64,000 nucleotides of DNA from Plantago ovata (taxonomy: Eukaryota; Streptophyta; Magnoliopsida; Lamiales; Plantaginaceae). The translations under genes and the position numbers were made by a program. The notes under the pieces are model-generated. The model was given only the letters and a program-made list of their open reading frames with translations, ran no database searches and had not been told where the DNA came from. Positions 1-12,752 of this stretch are shown piece after piece. The stretch is from contig CM051455.1 in NCBI GenBank assembly GCA_028274465.1, forward strand, positions 104,344,942-104,408,941. The letters run 5' to 3'. The first letter of the stretch is position 1, and the number at the start of each line of letters is the position of its first letter.

Positions 1-152
1 TGATTTTCGGGGCACACGGGAATGACCTCGTCCAAGACGTACTTAATCTTTTCGTACCTCAGCACCAAACGTATATTCCTGATCCAATCTAGGAAGTTTG
101 GTCCGGTCAAAATTTGCTTCTCTAAGACAGCACGGAGCGAGATACTCGCCAT
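1..152 (-). CDS. Copia gag, N-terminal part (runs off the left edge)
   Basis: Reading from the ATG at 152 towards base 1 gives 50 codons that match the start of the Copia2 gag at 54361. Shared features are MA-S/L start residues and the block PNF-DWIRNIRLVLR followed by EKIKYVLDE. In Ty1-copia elements gag is the nucleocapsid precursor that coats the RNA in virus-like particles. The start was chosen by this alignment. Nothing can be said about the rest, which lies outside the window. Confidence 0.85.
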   Translation of the reverse strand, partial: MASISLRAVLEKQILTGPNFLDWIRNIRLVLRYEKIKYVLDEVIPVCPEN

Positions 153-699
153 TTCTAATATCCTAAGGAGAAATAATATAGAACGAAAATAATAAATCAA
201 CTATTGAAATATTACTTCTAAATACACAGTCAACATAACTAAACAACAAGGTCCTTTAGCTGTTTAGCTCCCACTATTTTCACATATGCTTGCCCCCACA
301 ACAAACATACGGGTAATGTCCAACAAGTTACTGTAGTGGCCAAGATCCAAATCCATACTATACTATACTCCAACGGGGGCTGGTCGCATAGAATAATATG
401 ACCGGTAGGACTATCCAATTGCTTCACGCAACTCTTGGTTGTTAAATCTAATTTAACCGGATGCCCTACATATTGTACCTATCGAGGTCGCTAGATACAA
501 TATGCAGTAAGTCATAACCATAGGCTTACTCTAATCTGACGATCACTGTGAGTCTGTAAGACGAGGTCGCCAATACAAGAAAACGCAATGGAAGTTCAGA
601 ATTAAAGCACCCTATGGAAAGCATCTCAGAAATACCTACATATATATATTTATGTACTTATATTGGTTGGGGCTTGTCGCTTGAGGGTTGTTATCAGTC

Positions 700-890
700 A
701 TCTACAAACAAATAAGGGCACCGCCTACCCATCATGCATGAGCGGTCTACACGTAATGGATGCCGCCTATCCATTCTAGTTCTAAACGCGGCCAAGAACA
801 TAATGGGTGCCGCCTACCCATACATAAAATATGCGGTCCGATATATAAGAGGGTGCCGCCTACCCTCGCATGCATAGCAGTCGAACGGAA
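700..890 (-). repeat. Leader minisatellite of Copia1 (GTAGGCGGCACCC units)
   Basis: About four diverged units of 45-50 bp, each with a core reading GTAGGCGGCACCC on the minus strand followed by a GACCGC-like core. The same unit occurs four times in the Copia2 leader at 53625-53790, so the array predates the split of the two elements. Confidence 0.75.
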
Positions 891-1356
891 AGTAAAATAC
901 TTGGTATTTAAACATGCATTGTAAAACAATAGCATATCGAGCAAACAAAGCAAGTAGTAGCATATGTGGATGCCAAATGACTTCATAATTTCATTATGAA
1001 AATTATAATCCCATACTTATAATCTCTATGAAATAATTGAAAATTTTGACTAGATTGAAATATCGAAAATTCTATTGACCAAGTAGCAATTTTCGAACAC
1101 CCGAAGGACTTAATTGTAATTTTTTGAAACCTTGGAGGTGTTAAATCTAAAATTCAAAAGTAGAAGGACTAATTTGCAATAAACAATAAATTGATAAATT
1201 ACAAAGCCCTTTAACTTTATACTAATTAAATTTAACCCCACTAGTTAAAAACAATTACAATTAAATCATATTTATATTCCAAATATAAAATTCAATCCTT
1301 AAAATTTTCAAAATTCGATTTTGGGCCCAACCCGGGAAAATATATATATATTAAAA

Positions 1357-1535
1357 TATGTCCCCTATCGTGCCTGCGGCCGCGGGCGCACGACGCCTGT
1401 GGCACGCAGGCACGGGCGCCGCAGCCGCAGGCGCCCGGCGCCCGCGGCGCACGGGCGCCTGCGTCCGCAGGCGCGGGTGCAGGCACCCGGGTGCCGCGGC
1501 ATGCAGGCGCCCGCCGCCTGCGTCGCGCAGGCGGT
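1357..1535. repeat. GC-rich palindrome block in the Copia1 leader
   Basis: About 180 bp of very GC-rich sequence inside an AT-rich leader. It is built from short overlapping palindromic words such as CAGGCGCCCG, GCCGCGGC and CGCAGGCG. Two overlapping reading frames cross it, but they are made only of Ala/Arg/Gly/Pro and look like a by-product of composition. Confidence 0.7.
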
Positions 1536-1717
1536 CCGGTCGAAAATATTTATATATAATTTTATTTTATTTTTGAAAAATATAAATTCTAATTTTATAT
1601 AAAAACTAAACTTTTGAAAATCGAATTAATCATAGAATCAATTGCATCCACATAACTACAAAATCATACAATATATATACGTATATACGTAATCAGTTAA
1701 CCTGGTTCTGATACCAC

Positions 1718-3763
1718 TGTAAGAAAATACGGTCAGAGTTACCCCTAGGGTACGCAACGGAATTTTAAAATTTTTCTTAACATACAGGTTAATTGATTAT
1801 GTATATGCCGTATATATGTAAACACGTCAATTAGAAGACTAACCTTACTTCCAAAGCAGCTTCCAAGTTTTCGTAATAATCATTTGTATCTTCTCCTTCG
1901 TCGAAGTCGAAGATATCTGCAATACTCTGATTATCTGCAAGACAATAAGAGTTAGTTTTCAGCTCCTAGAACCTCAACCTTGGTATCCACGGATGAACAT
2001 CCTATTGGAAGAATGTTAGGATATTCTTTGTGTGACCAAGAAGACGGGGCGGCGGTTTTCCTCCGGCAAGGGTGGCGCGCGCGTAGGCTATATAGAGGAG
2101 GGGAGAGCTTTTTATTTTCTCTAAGAAAACTGGATAGAATAATTCTCTAAGAATTGATTGTTCAGAATTATGAAAAATCTCTCTAATAGTCTACTATATA
2201 TAGTAGTCAATAGAAGCCTAAAGCATAAGCAATTAGACTTCGTAAAGGAATAAGAATCTAATTCTTATCGCACTAGGAAACCAATATCAAGTCTAGATTC
2301 ATTCCCAATCAAATTAAAACTCAATCAGGAAAATCTAACTTATCCCTTGGACTTCTAATAGGGGAAGGAGTCGAACTCCATCCCCTATCCCATCTACGCG
2401 CGCTCGCGCTCTCCCAGAGATAATAGGCAATTCAAACTCCAAGTAAATTTTGCCCATGTGCATATGTTAATTCTATATTCACATATCCTTTCAAATCAAA
2501 CATCTATTATATTTCCAAAATATAATCTTTTAATTGTATTTACATAAAATACAATTAATTAGCCAATTCAATTAATAATTCCAAATTACTAATTGAGCCA
2601 CACAATATTATAATTAATTCCAAATCAATTATAATCCATCAATCACCAAATTAATTGCAATTCCATCTTCAAGGATATTCTGATAAGTTGAATCACCACA
2701 TAGTGTGACCCATAGGGCCTCATTGTATTAAGCAAGTCCTAGACTAGGCAAAATGGAATTCCTAGACGGTTCCATTTGCAATATTAATACATGAGGACGT
2801 TTGAGAGTTTTCTCAAAGCAAACCCTTTCGTTGCGAAGTCTGTTGCGCTCAACGCGGCGATGGTAACGTCCCTTCATCTGACTGACTCGAGTGCATCTAG
2901 GATCGATGACGTGTCTATCCCAATAATACATCCACGGGCGTCTGAGGGATTTGATTGGTTACTAAGATATACTTATGACCATCATAATATATCGATGCAC
3001 TGGCCAGTGACTTTACCAACACAACTATGAAGACTATGAGCAGTGCTCTTCTATGCTACACATGAGAGATGAATCCTTCACAGAAACACTTATCATCCCC
3101 ATTTGTATGTAGCCATAATCCTGGATCGTGTCTTAGGTCAGCTGCTTATTCAGAGCTGACATCAACGGGTCCACCAAGGATATGGGGCAACAAATATGAT
3201 GATAAAGTCCTGTAAGTCCAAAGGACGACTGGTATCACTTCGACAACTTACCGGTTCCCATAGACACTTCGGTGTAGAGTATACATCGATGGGAGTGTCC
3301 GGTGGGTACTTCCATTGTTCGATAATCATTCTTCGAACAACTATGCGCAGTTATGGGAACGTTTCTCGATTGTCCAACAATCCGTTCCGTGGTCGTGGGA
3401 TCGGCTCACACTTGCTCCAACAAGTATAACCTCCACGCATACTAGTCTCATCTGGTTCATTCAGACCCCTACATCCGAGATGAACCTCGACTAGGGAGAG
3501 TTTGGATAGATGATAACTCACATAGCTCCCACTAACTGTGTGATCGATCATCTATCCGAGGGGACATGTTTAATATCAATACAGACAGAAATAGGGATAT
3601 GACATGTTGCATGCCTAGTGTAATATAAATATGAAAGCGATACTCAATAGTAAAACAACAAACATATATTATATTACGTTGACCTGTGTAATAGTACATA
3701 TATGCCCTCTATAACGGCTGCATGCCCTTAATAAGGATTGTCTCTAGGACCTATACACTATCA
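1718..3763 (-). repeat. 5' LTR of Copia1 (2046 bp)
   Basis: On the minus strand the LTR runs from TGATAGTGTATAGG at 3763 to CTTACA at 1718, directly beside the tRNA-Met primer site. The start aligns with the Copia2 LTR start at 50235. Near its 3' end (about 1831-1940) an open stretch rich in Asp and Glu corresponds in position to the small acidic frame in the Copia2 LTRs. Confidence 0.8.
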
Positions 3764-5690
3764 GGTTTGGCCTCGGTCGGCTGAGTACGCTGGATGTAAG
3801 GTATTGAGACTGCTCGAGGAGCCTTATTGGTGATCATCGGAGCTCGTGGTGGTGGTGGTAGTTCCATTAATAGATCGGATAGGACCAACTCCTCCATCAG
3901 TATTCATGGCATCCTCATTGTCCCTATTGTCTTCATTGTCACTACTGTCACCACCATCATCACTAGTAGAGTTGCATTGTTGAAGAGAATTCTCAAAATT
4001 AGCCGCCGCAGTTATGGAATCTTCCATCCGGTATCTCTCGAATAGGTTGTGAACTGTTGAAGGGGAAAGAGCAGTGGTCTCAGAGCCTCCCTCTCCAATG
4101 TTTTACACCCCGAGGAAGTTACAGTAAGCTGCTCGGATATTCAGAGATCTTCTTCCATTTTTTCCAATGCCGACCACGTTCTCTACGGTTGATGCTCCCG
4201 ATGTCTATATGGCGCTCCCTTTAGAGGCAGTCGATGGGCACCCCTAAGAGCGGTTGTGTGTCCATGTCATTATGTTTTGGAATCAAGCTAGCGATTCGGA
4301 ACTTCATTACCACTGTCGACTCAAGACTGAATCGGTTGTGGTGCGGTCGTCCCGGTACCTTCCTATTCACTTGAACCTTGTAGTCCTTGTGACAGATTGC
4401 TGTCGTAATATTTGTTTCAATCCCTTCGATGGTGCATGAATAGACATAAGAGTGCTCACTCCTGGTGGATTCTCGTTCCTCCTTTTGGATAAACCACGAC
4501 GTTGTTGCAAGAGCCCGTGGCTCGAACGCACCTCTAACGAGATCACTTCCTTGACATGGTTGTAACCGATCCTCCTCCAATACTTCATAGTAGCCAAACG
4601 GGAGTGCTCCTCTCCCTTTGTGGCATGGTTCCTACAAACAACAATTAGTACCTCATATGACACAAAACTGACTCATGCATATGCAAATGCAAGAGTAAAC
4701 ATTCGAGTGATATCTACAACAATCGAACTCCTCAAAACCTCCTTGTCTAGTCTAGCTACTAACATGCAACACACCAAACTAATTTCGACATGTACATATT
4801 GCATTACGCTCGTGCTAGACAACCAATAACCCTAAATAATAAGGTTCAATTCATACCATAGTAACGAAAATTCTAGCATCATAAATCCTCAAACTCATCA
4901 ATTATGCATTCTACCATCATGTCCATCATTATTACATCAGTAAACACAATCATATGTAAGGAATGGAAGAAAAAGATACATTGCATAACAAGATAAAGAC
5001 ATCTAGTAGCAAAATTATCAAACCAACAATCCAAGCATAATTGAGCATGCAATTGATAGTGAATAACGTTTCTAATCACACAAACAACCTACCCATACAT
5101 CATATAAGCCTAATTGAAGCACAAATCAGAAAACCCCCAAATTTGAAAAATTAGGGTTCACGTGAAGATACCTCAGATCTGGAAAACGAATGCACTAGAG
5201 TTAAAGTTGTTTGGATGAAAAGGAAGAGCACGTAATGGGCTTCGATTGAAGCTAAAGAACACAAAATTTGATGGAAAATTGAAGATTTTATGAAGGATTG
5301 AAGAATTTTCGATTTTTTTGGATTTTGGGGAGTAAGAAGTGAAGAAGATGAAGAAAATGAGGAGAAAGGGGGTTTTCTCACGTTTTTAATCTTCAGATTT
5401 CGTGGGGCGAGTCGCCCCGTGTGTGGGGCGAATCGCCCCGCACGTCCAGAGAGCGTGGAGCTCTCTGGACATGTGGGGCTATTCGCCCCCCATGGGGGGC
5501 GATTTGCCCCCACCTCCTGAGGTGGGGAGACGAAACTTTTGAAAAAACACGGTTTTTTAGTCCCCGAAAACCATTTTACTCATAAAACCACTCGAAAAAG
5601 TTCACTCAAACACAAACATAAGCACATACGACACAGAGACGAACAAATTCACATATGAAAAGCAAATTGCTCAATGTATGAATGCATGCA
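3764..5690 (-). other. 3' module of element A, unlike the tails of B and C
   Basis: Similarity to elements B and C stops near 5690. The stretch beyond holds a GC-palindrome cluster (5400-5520), a leader-like sequence rich in TTC/CTT on the minus strand, and decayed coding-like stretches. One of these, at the left end (3824-4027), is very acidic and Ser/Asp-rich and ends in runs of Thr. In Athila elements a third reading frame lies downstream of pol at this position. That origin is possible here, but I recognise no domain. No intact gene is claimed. Confidence 0.4.
5400..5520. repeat. GC-palindrome cluster (GGGGCGAnTCGCCCC type)
   Basis: Several copies of a short palindrome of the form GGGGCGAATCGCCCC, plus a longer dyad around CCAGAGAGCGTGGAGCTCTCTGG. 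The same palindrome type is found in the LTRs of A, B, C, D and the solo LTR. Confidence 0.8.
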
Positions 5691-5778
5691 ATAAAGCGGT
5701 AAAAAAGCGATAAAAACTCCGGGTTGCCTCCCGGATAGCGCCATTGCTTATAGTCTTAGACTCGAATCCTTCTTGCGC

Positions 5779-7937
5779 CTAACTCTTCTTCTTGAGGGTA
5801 TTAGAATTCCCCTTCATGGATATTCTCCTCATGCCACGAACCTGTGAATAGGAATGAACATAGACAGCAACACCACAGTAGTTAATGTTGTGAGAAGCAT
5901 TGAAGTGATCAGGTAGATCAGATATGGCTCGCAACACATGTCGCTTGCCATCCACCTCAATGGTGCAAGTCCTTCGGTAGATGTCTATCACGGAGCGTAG
6001 TTTAGTCAAGAACGTTCGCCCCAAGAGAACAACATCCCCCATCCCAGGTGTAGACGCCGGCATAACTACAAAATTGGTGTACACATAAGCTTCACCAATC
6101 TTTACCAATACGTTCTTCACAAAGCCTTCGGGTCTCACAAAGGATCCATCCGCCAATTGCACAATAGCCTTATGCTCAGATAGTTTTCCAAGGCTACTCT
6201 TCTCAAACACATTCATTGGGAGCACATTAGAGTAGATCCCGTATCCAGTGTAGCACGAACATCTTCAAGTTCACCAATCCCGACCTTAACATCGAAACTT
6301 TGAGGGAGTGGCTCGGGATCCTCTTGCTCCTCTTCACTCTCATCAGTACCAAGATCCTTCTCTTCTTCCTTGGCTAGTGGGGGTTCTCCGTTCTTGCAAC
6401 ACTCACACTTAGCAACCTTCTTGATGGTGATTTCAACAGGTAGATCAACCACCAAGGTAATGGACATCGACTTCTCAGTGTTGCTAGGCAACTTCCCTTG
6501 CTCCCTATTTGCTCCTCGGTCAATCAACTCTTGCATCTTTTGATGGGCAAGCCTTGTGCTCTCTTCCAATCGATCAAGCCTCGCCCTAGTCTTCTCAGAA
6601 TCTTCTTCATAACATTTGAGAAAACTTTGGGTGTGATCAACCATCTTTTGCAAGTTCTCCATCAGTAGAGTTGTCTTCGACTACGGTTGCTCTTTCGGAG
6701 CGGGATTTTCGCAGTGATCATTACCATAGTTAAGCCTACTACGGTCTTGGTTAGGGCCATACGTTTGGCTAGCCGGTGCACATCCTTGATTGTTTCGGAA
6801 CCCTCTTCTCCAAAATCCACCTTGAGGATTCCTACCGTCTTGTCCGTAGCTAGCTTCTTGAGTACCAAATTCCGTAACAAAGGCTTCCTCTTCGCCTCCT
6901 TGAACCCAATTGCCATCATCATATGCAAGATCCGATCTACACATATAAGCTCCACGCCCATAGTTCTTGCATATTCGGCAAACTTCGTTTGACATAGATG
7001 TTCCAGTGGCGCTCTTGAGGACTTGCTTCAATTCGTTTGTAAAGCACTCGAATCGATCCCCATTCCCCCCATACATAGGGGCTTCGTGAGTAGGTGGAGC
7101 TTCAGGTCCACGTCTCCTAACCATTACTCTTGGGTCATTGAATTGCGAACCCTTAGCAAGCCTTTCGAAAACCGCCCAGACGGCTTCCGCGGTTTCCTCC
7201 CAAATATTGCCACGGCATTGAAAATCCACCACTTGTTGGTTCTCGAAGGTTAGTCCATTGTAAAAGTGTTGGACTAGATCCGAAAGCTCAAAACCATGGT
7301 GAGGGCACTTGTTCATAAGGTCTTGGAACCTCTCAAACGCGGTGTAGATGGTCTTATCATAGTCTTGTTTGAACCTAGTGATTTGCGCCTTAAGCGCGGT
7401 AGTCAAGGTGTGAGGGAAGTATTTCTCCATGAAAGCTGAAAAAACCTTCTCCCAAGTGTCCAGCGAGCCCGCCGGTAGAGAACTCAACCATGACTTGGTT
7501 CTGTCGCCAAGCCTCATAGCAAAAACCTTCATTCTCAACTCGTCCGTTGTTATTTCAGCTCCGGGTCGTGGGAGTTGGTTGACGAAATCATCGATATCGT
7601 GCAAGTAGCCCATCACATCTTCCCTTGCTAAGCCATAGAACCTCGGAAGTTGTTGGAATGCGTGGTTCTTGATTTCCAGATCACGAGTTGCAGACGAAAG
7701 AACAATCGCCGGTCCCCTCATACGATCCTTGGAGGGTTGAACACATGCTTTCAGTGGTCTAGCTTCTGCCATTCTGTCGATTTCCTTGAAAAGACTGTGT
7801 AGAGATTCAGAGAAATCGGTATCCTCTATTTCTTCTAGTTCACGTCTTTGAAGTAGTCGCCTTCTTTGGTGGTAGACTCTGTCGATCTCAGCAATTGAAT
7901 CAGCAAGCGGTGTTCCTCTAGATTGTGTATGTCGCAT
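5779..7937 (-). pseudogene. gag-protease region of element A
   Basis: This encodes the same polyprotein as elements B (17844-19652) and C (37741-39886). In order it has an N-terminal RVYHQRRRLL segment, a retrotransposon gag core (FYGLAREDVMGYLHDIDDFV and later CPHHGFELSDLVQHFYNGL), a CCHC zinc knuckle (CRICKNYG...C), a spacer with coiled-coil character, an acidic linker and an aspartic protease domain with LDTGS and VVLLGRTFL. Gag would package RNA and the protease would cut the polyprotein. The region ends after the protease without reverse transcriptase. It is a fossil with a few breaks. Confidence 0.85.
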
Positions 7938-8057
7938 ACACTATCTATAACAAGCTACGAAAGGAGTATCAGAGAGAGATTAAAGAAACTAAAAACAACT
8001 AAAACTAGGAATCGAATGGTGAAAATATAAAAAGCTAAACAGAAAAAAGGAGTATAG

Positions 8058-8075
8058 TCCCCGGCAGCGGCGCCA
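8058..8075 (-). promoter_or_regulatory. Primer-binding site of element A
   Basis: On the minus strand it reads TGGCGCCGCTGCCGGGGA, three bases from the LTR. This is the typical Athila/Tat primer site, usually ascribed to tRNA-Asp. Elements B, C and D carry the same site with one or two changes. Confidence 0.85.
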
Positions 8076-8844
8076 ATTTGATGAACCGGAATTTGTCAGA
8101 TTCTAATTAATCAAATAAATTTATATTTAGCCAAAGGCAATTCACAACTACAACGAAAACCGTAGTGTAGCAGTAAAATAACCTCGAGTGTCCATCTCTA
8201 AGGACTATAACTAGCTTTATCTAATCTAACTTAAAAATATAAAATCAACAAACTACTTAGCACAGGTTTTTCTTATCAGATAATGGAGGTTAGTGATAGT
8301 ATGATCATTCAAAGCATAGCAGGTTAATAATCATGCATGAAGTACCCGATCGTTTTGCATAGAGATCTTTGATCAATGAATTGTCCAATTGTGTTCGTTA
8401 TAATTCAACACTACGAAGATAAAGGTTATAGATAGATCAAAGAAATAAAGCAATAACTCAAAGTCTAATTCACTTTACAGCCATCAGCAAAATTATTAAC
8501 CCTTCGCTAAGAAATCACATACTATCACCAACGATAAGTTTAGCTACTCATAGATGTCATGCAATCAACAGAAATCATAGCAAGATTGAACGAAAACATG
8601 TTGAAAGATAAATAAATATAAATAGAAAAACTGTAAGATACAATGTTACCGAAGGTTGTCAATCTCCGAAGAATCACGATCTTACAAGCTCCAAAACGAT
8701 AAGAAAAAGTATCTCCTAAGCTAAGAATCCCCAGAACAGGCTCTGGAGAATTCCTACCTAAAACTAATGAGAAAGGTGAGAGAAAAGGTCTGGGAAAGTA
8801 TGAAAAACGGAGAAAACTGAGCGACTATATATAGGCATTCGGCA

Positions 8845-11300
8845 TGTAACGGTATCGGATTTAAAATAAAATATTTTTTTATCGAAAAAGAAACATTTGA
8901 AATAATCCAAAGGACAACGGTCCACAATAGATGCAATAACAAAATTTGGCGCAAATGCGCAAACAGACTCAAAATATCCAATGGTAACTATAAAAATTTC
9001 AAAAGAATGTAACGGATAGTGAAGAATATAAATAGTTTTCCTTCTTATATTCAAAAAACAAATAAATCCCAACGAAAGCCCCAGTTCCCACTCTTAGTCG
9101 CTCGACGTCTAGACTCGGTCTCCTTCAGCAGAATCTACAAGGAAGGGGTTTTGAAAACAGAAAGAGTGTGAGATAAAGGATCTCATTGAGGTTCTATTTT
9201 AAAAGACATAACAGTAAACAGTTTTGAAACAAAAACATTTGTAGCAAGTAAGACAGTAACAGAAGCAGATAACAGAACAGAGAAACAGACAGAAACAGAT
9301 AAGTGAAGTCCGTTGGTGCAGCCCGCCTTGTTACTCCTACTCCTACAATGCCCTTGTAACTCCCTCCAGAGGGTTAAAAACTCTAGACAGAACAGAGCCC
9401 CGTGTACTCTGGGGAAACAGAACCTACGACCCTAATAGACCTCAGCGACTTCTGCCTCGCGTCTAAAAGAGAATAGACTAGGAAATAATCAAATAAACTC
9501 GATAGTCCACACTACCCAAGTCTACCTAATTATAACCTAATCGGCCGGTCATACAGAAACAGACAGAACAGATACAAACAAACAGAATATACAAACAGTA
9601 ACAGATAGTACTCGAGATATCGAGAAATATTCCTGCAGAAGAGTAAGTACCAAACAGAATACAACCAAAACATGCATAGCACATAGCCTTCCAGGTTTTA
9701 AGAACAGACAAACTTTGGGGCGAACACTCACCTTAAACTTGCAATCAAAGATCCTCAAAAGCACAGCGAGTTAAGAGCTATCGGTCGGAGAACCTAAACA
9801 GGAAGTATCTAGTTACGAACTAGAAGTCGAACAAAAGCTAAACGAATAAAAATAAAAGTGTCGGAAGAGAAGTGGCAAAGGAGGGGCTCAAACTCGGGAC
9901 CTCTAAGTTAGTCACACAACCCTTAACCAACTAAGCTGGCAAGTTACGTGGTTTTTAAAGTCAAAGACAGTAAATACTCAATTGCACGGTTTTCAGAAAT
10001 CAACTTTTGAAATTACTAATACACACTCAGTAGTAAATTGCTAAGCTGAACAACACTTTTAGCAATCTCAGAACGGTCTTCAAAAGAAAACTCGGTTTAA
10101 CAATTTAGTCCAGAAAGTATGAAATTACCGTTTTACCCTCAAAACATAAATTACCAAAACGCCCTTTACAGTTTAAATTACGTAAATACAACCATAATTT
10201 TTTGAAAACAAAAAAAACTTCAACACTATTAGAATCAACCTAACAGTCCAGTCCACGAGTTTCGCAAATAAATACGTAAAAGGTCAATATGAGTTCGAAA
10301 AGTCCAGGTTTGGTCAACATACGCATGGTCAAGGTCAAACAGTAAACAAAGTCCCAACTCAACAACAACCTGATTCGATCCAGTTCAACCCTAGTCCCCG
10401 TTCTCAAATCAGTTCGACGTCAGAGTACAACAGGGGTAATTTGGTCATAAGGAAAATAAAGGAAAAAAATGAAAAGGGAGAAGAAGATTCGGTCTTTTAC
10501 CTTCGAACGAACCCGTAGTAAAGAGTAAGCTGCGAACCCAAAAAACAAACGAAGGGGTTAAACAAGATTCAAGTCGATTTGAATCTAAACGAGCCAGAAC
10601 AGGGTCGAACCAAGGCTTACCGGAGATTAGATCGGACAGAAACGTAACAAGAGCAAACGGACGGGACAAAAATAGGAATCAAACTGCGTAACACGAAAAA
10701 GAGGAGATTAATATCAAGATCTTAATCAAGGTTCGAATTCGCGAGCAAGACGGAGACTTACCGGACTGTTTGAAACCAAACGGTATCAACGAGAGCCTGG
10801 ACGGAGATGACGGCGCGGTATGGCGGCAGCAAGTGACGGCTCACGGTGGTTTAGGGAGGCGGAGGTCGGATAAGATGATGACGGATTCAGGATGGTGATG
10901 ATGAAGATGTTGATGGGTATTGAAAGATGAAGATTAGTGGTAATGGAGATGGAGAGACGGTAGAGGCAGAGAGAGAGCTTCTCTTCTTTTTCTTTTTTTT
11001 TTCTGAGGCGTGAATGAGGATGGGTAGGGTTTAGAGGATTGGGTCAGGCCTTGGAGATGGGCCAGCCGGTTTGGGCCAAAAAAACTGGGCCAGCACAATG
11101 GTTCAAGGAAGGAGCCTACTTCAGACTTGTAAAATAGTTAGCCCAAAACGTAATGGAACGAATTAAATCTACGCGAACTCTCTAATGACGAACTCGAATG
11201 CGCGGGAATGAAATTAAATGATTACCAAATAAAATAAGTTACTTTGGTGATTAATTAAATAAAAAAATTAAATAAATAAATAAAAATGCGGGGCGTTACA
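8845..11300 (-). repeat. 3' LTR of the gag-only element (2456 bp)
   Basis: Matches 13629-16091 along its whole length with scattered changes. It begins TGTAACGCCCCGC on the minus strand at 11300, next to the polypurine tract. Confidence 0.92.
9885..9940 (-). other. tRNA-like segment with Pol III A and B boxes in the 3' LTR
   Basis: The minus strand reads GCCAGCTTAGTTGGTTAAGG (A-box-like, 9921-9940), then about 25 bases later CCGAGTTTGAGCC (B-box-like, 9885-9897). The spacing fits a tRNA or tRNA-derived SINE head. The copy in the other LTR (14673-14728) matches the B-box consensus better. It lies in the same sense as the element. I cannot assign an anticodon or a closed acceptor stem, so it is not called a tRNA gene. 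Confidence 0.6.
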
Positions 11301-11320
11301 CTCCACCCCCCCTTAAAAGA
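11301..11320 (-). promoter_or_regulatory. Polypurine tract of the gag-only element
   Basis: On the minus strand a run reading CTTTTAAGGGGGGGTGGAG directly precedes the 3' LTR. This is the expected primer for plus-strand DNA synthesis. Confidence 0.8.
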
Positions 11321-11591
11321 AGTTTCGTCCTCGAAACTTAATCAGCGTAAAACTGACGAACGTGAAATGGAGAAACGAAAGTCTTCACTTCAAATGCCGG
11401 ATGAAATGAACAAGTTCGCAAGTTAAAAGTTAATAAAAGTCGAAACTAGCCTAACAGAAACGAAGCTTAGTTCTTCGACCAAACGATCACAACTAAAAGT
11501 CTTCAGTAAGCAGTCGATCACTTAGACTTCAAGTGTATCTAACCTAGTAAACGAAAAGTAGCAGAGTACTAAACCATAATCTTAGAAAAAC

Positions 11592-12661
11592 TCAATGAAG
11601 CGTGCCTTTTGCTACATTTCCCAAGGGAGCCTCACGTCCAACCATGCTATAGACTCTTGGTTTGGCCTTCGCACTACTTCCTTGATTCCTTGAAGCGGTG
11701 CCTCCAGATCTTCCTTCTTCCATCAGGGAGTTGCGTCGCGGACAAACATTGATCTTATGCTCCTTGCTTCCACATGCCAAGCATACACCTTGCTTCCTCC
11801 AACAGTTCTTCTCCTCATGAGTTGTGCCTCTGCAGAAATTGTAATTTCTTCGAGATGGTTGTTCAGTACTCTCAGCCACATGACGAGATCGACTTTTCTG
11901 CTCGGTGCGAGAATACTTGGATGGAGAATGACGATCCTTGCTACTTCTGTGATTAGAACTCCTCTTTCGAGACCGCCGGGGTTCATAGTTCTCTTGTTCT
12001 CCCAGACCATTCTCTACGTCAGCAGCTAACTCCACTGCTTTAATGTAGGTGGGCATGTCAGTCCCGAACAGGCTATAACGGATCTCTGAGTTCAGACCCT
12101 TCACAAAATGGCGCACCTTCTCCCTCTCGTCGTTTTGAAAGTGCGGCACGTACTTCAATAGTCGAGTGAACTCGGAGTTATATTCGGCGACATTCATATT
12201 TCCTTGCACTAAGTCTTGGAATTCATCTCTCATGTTCTCGCGAACTAGGCGAGGCACGGACTTATCCATGAACTCCTTCTCGAAGTTCTCCCAAGTGCGG
12301 GCAACTGCTGCTTGTCTCCACCTTGCATCTACGGTCCTCCACCAATTTCTTGCTGCTCCTTCAAACTGGAAAGCCGCGAGCTCAATCCTCCTTTCATCAG
12401 GGTAGTGTAAGATCGAGAACAAATTCTCCATGCTCTCCAACCAAAGCTCAGCTTTGCGGGCATTGGGTGCCCCATCGAACCTGTCGGGATGGAAACGAGC
12501 AAAACATTCAGCAGCTTGATCGATCGTTTGAGTCGGTGGCGGTGGCGGCGGAACTGGCAGAGCAGGTGGTGGACCAACGTTGCGCATGCTCTCACTGAAG
12601 TTGCCCAAAGCTGCAATGATCCGCTCCACTTGGTCCTGATTGCCAGCATTGTTGTTGTTGC

Positions 12662-12694
<33 letters not shown>

Positions 12695-12752
12695 CGTTGT
12701 CATTGGTGTTGCCATTGCCATTTCCGTTGCGGGTGTTGTTCCTTGGAGCCAT
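11592..12752 (-). CDS. gag of the gag-only element (386 aa, open)
   Basis: An uninterrupted frame on the minus strand. The N-terminus is an Asn/Gly tract encoded by a microsatellite-like repeat, followed by a Pro-rich stretch. The core is a retrotransposon gag domain (FARFHPDRFDGAPNARKAEL, later ENLFSILHYPDERRIELAAF and AARNWWRT). After an Arg/Ser-rich basic region come two zinc-knuckle-like motifs (CRGTTHEEKNC and CLACGSKEHKINVC). In the family, gag assembles the particle and binds RNA. It stops where a protease would start. The start fits the alignment-like position of other gag proteins (MAPRN). Confidence 0.9.

Larger units (their letters stand above)
1..3763 (-). mobile_element. Copia1: Ty1-copia LTR retrotransposon, 5' part only
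   Basis: This minus-strand Ty1-copia element is cut by the left edge of the window. Visible parts are a 5' LTR (1718-3763), a primer-binding site complementary to initiator tRNA-Met next to it (about 1703-1717), a roughly 1.55-kb leader, and the first 50 codons of gag (152 down to 1). The LTR start and the gag start both align with those of Copia2 at 50235-62163, so the two are relatives, but clearly diverged. It sits inside the 3' half of element A. GGTTT at 3764-3768 is the expected target duplication, but its mate lies outside. Its integrity cannot be judged from this fragment. Confidence 0.85.

Noticed and set aside
1321-1602. Overlapping Arg/Ala/Gly/Pro-rich reading frames on both strands
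   Set aside because: They follow from the GC palindrome block; no domain, no conservation, and the block lies in a Copia leader.
5400-5520. GC palindrome blocks as CRISPR-like repeats
   Set aside because: No regular spacer length, the repeats are palindromic words in plant LTRs, and no cas genes occur.
11592-12752. Asn-rich gag N-terminus as a host low-complexity protein
   Set aside because: It sits between paired LTRs with primer site and target duplication and has gag and zinc-knuckle motifs.
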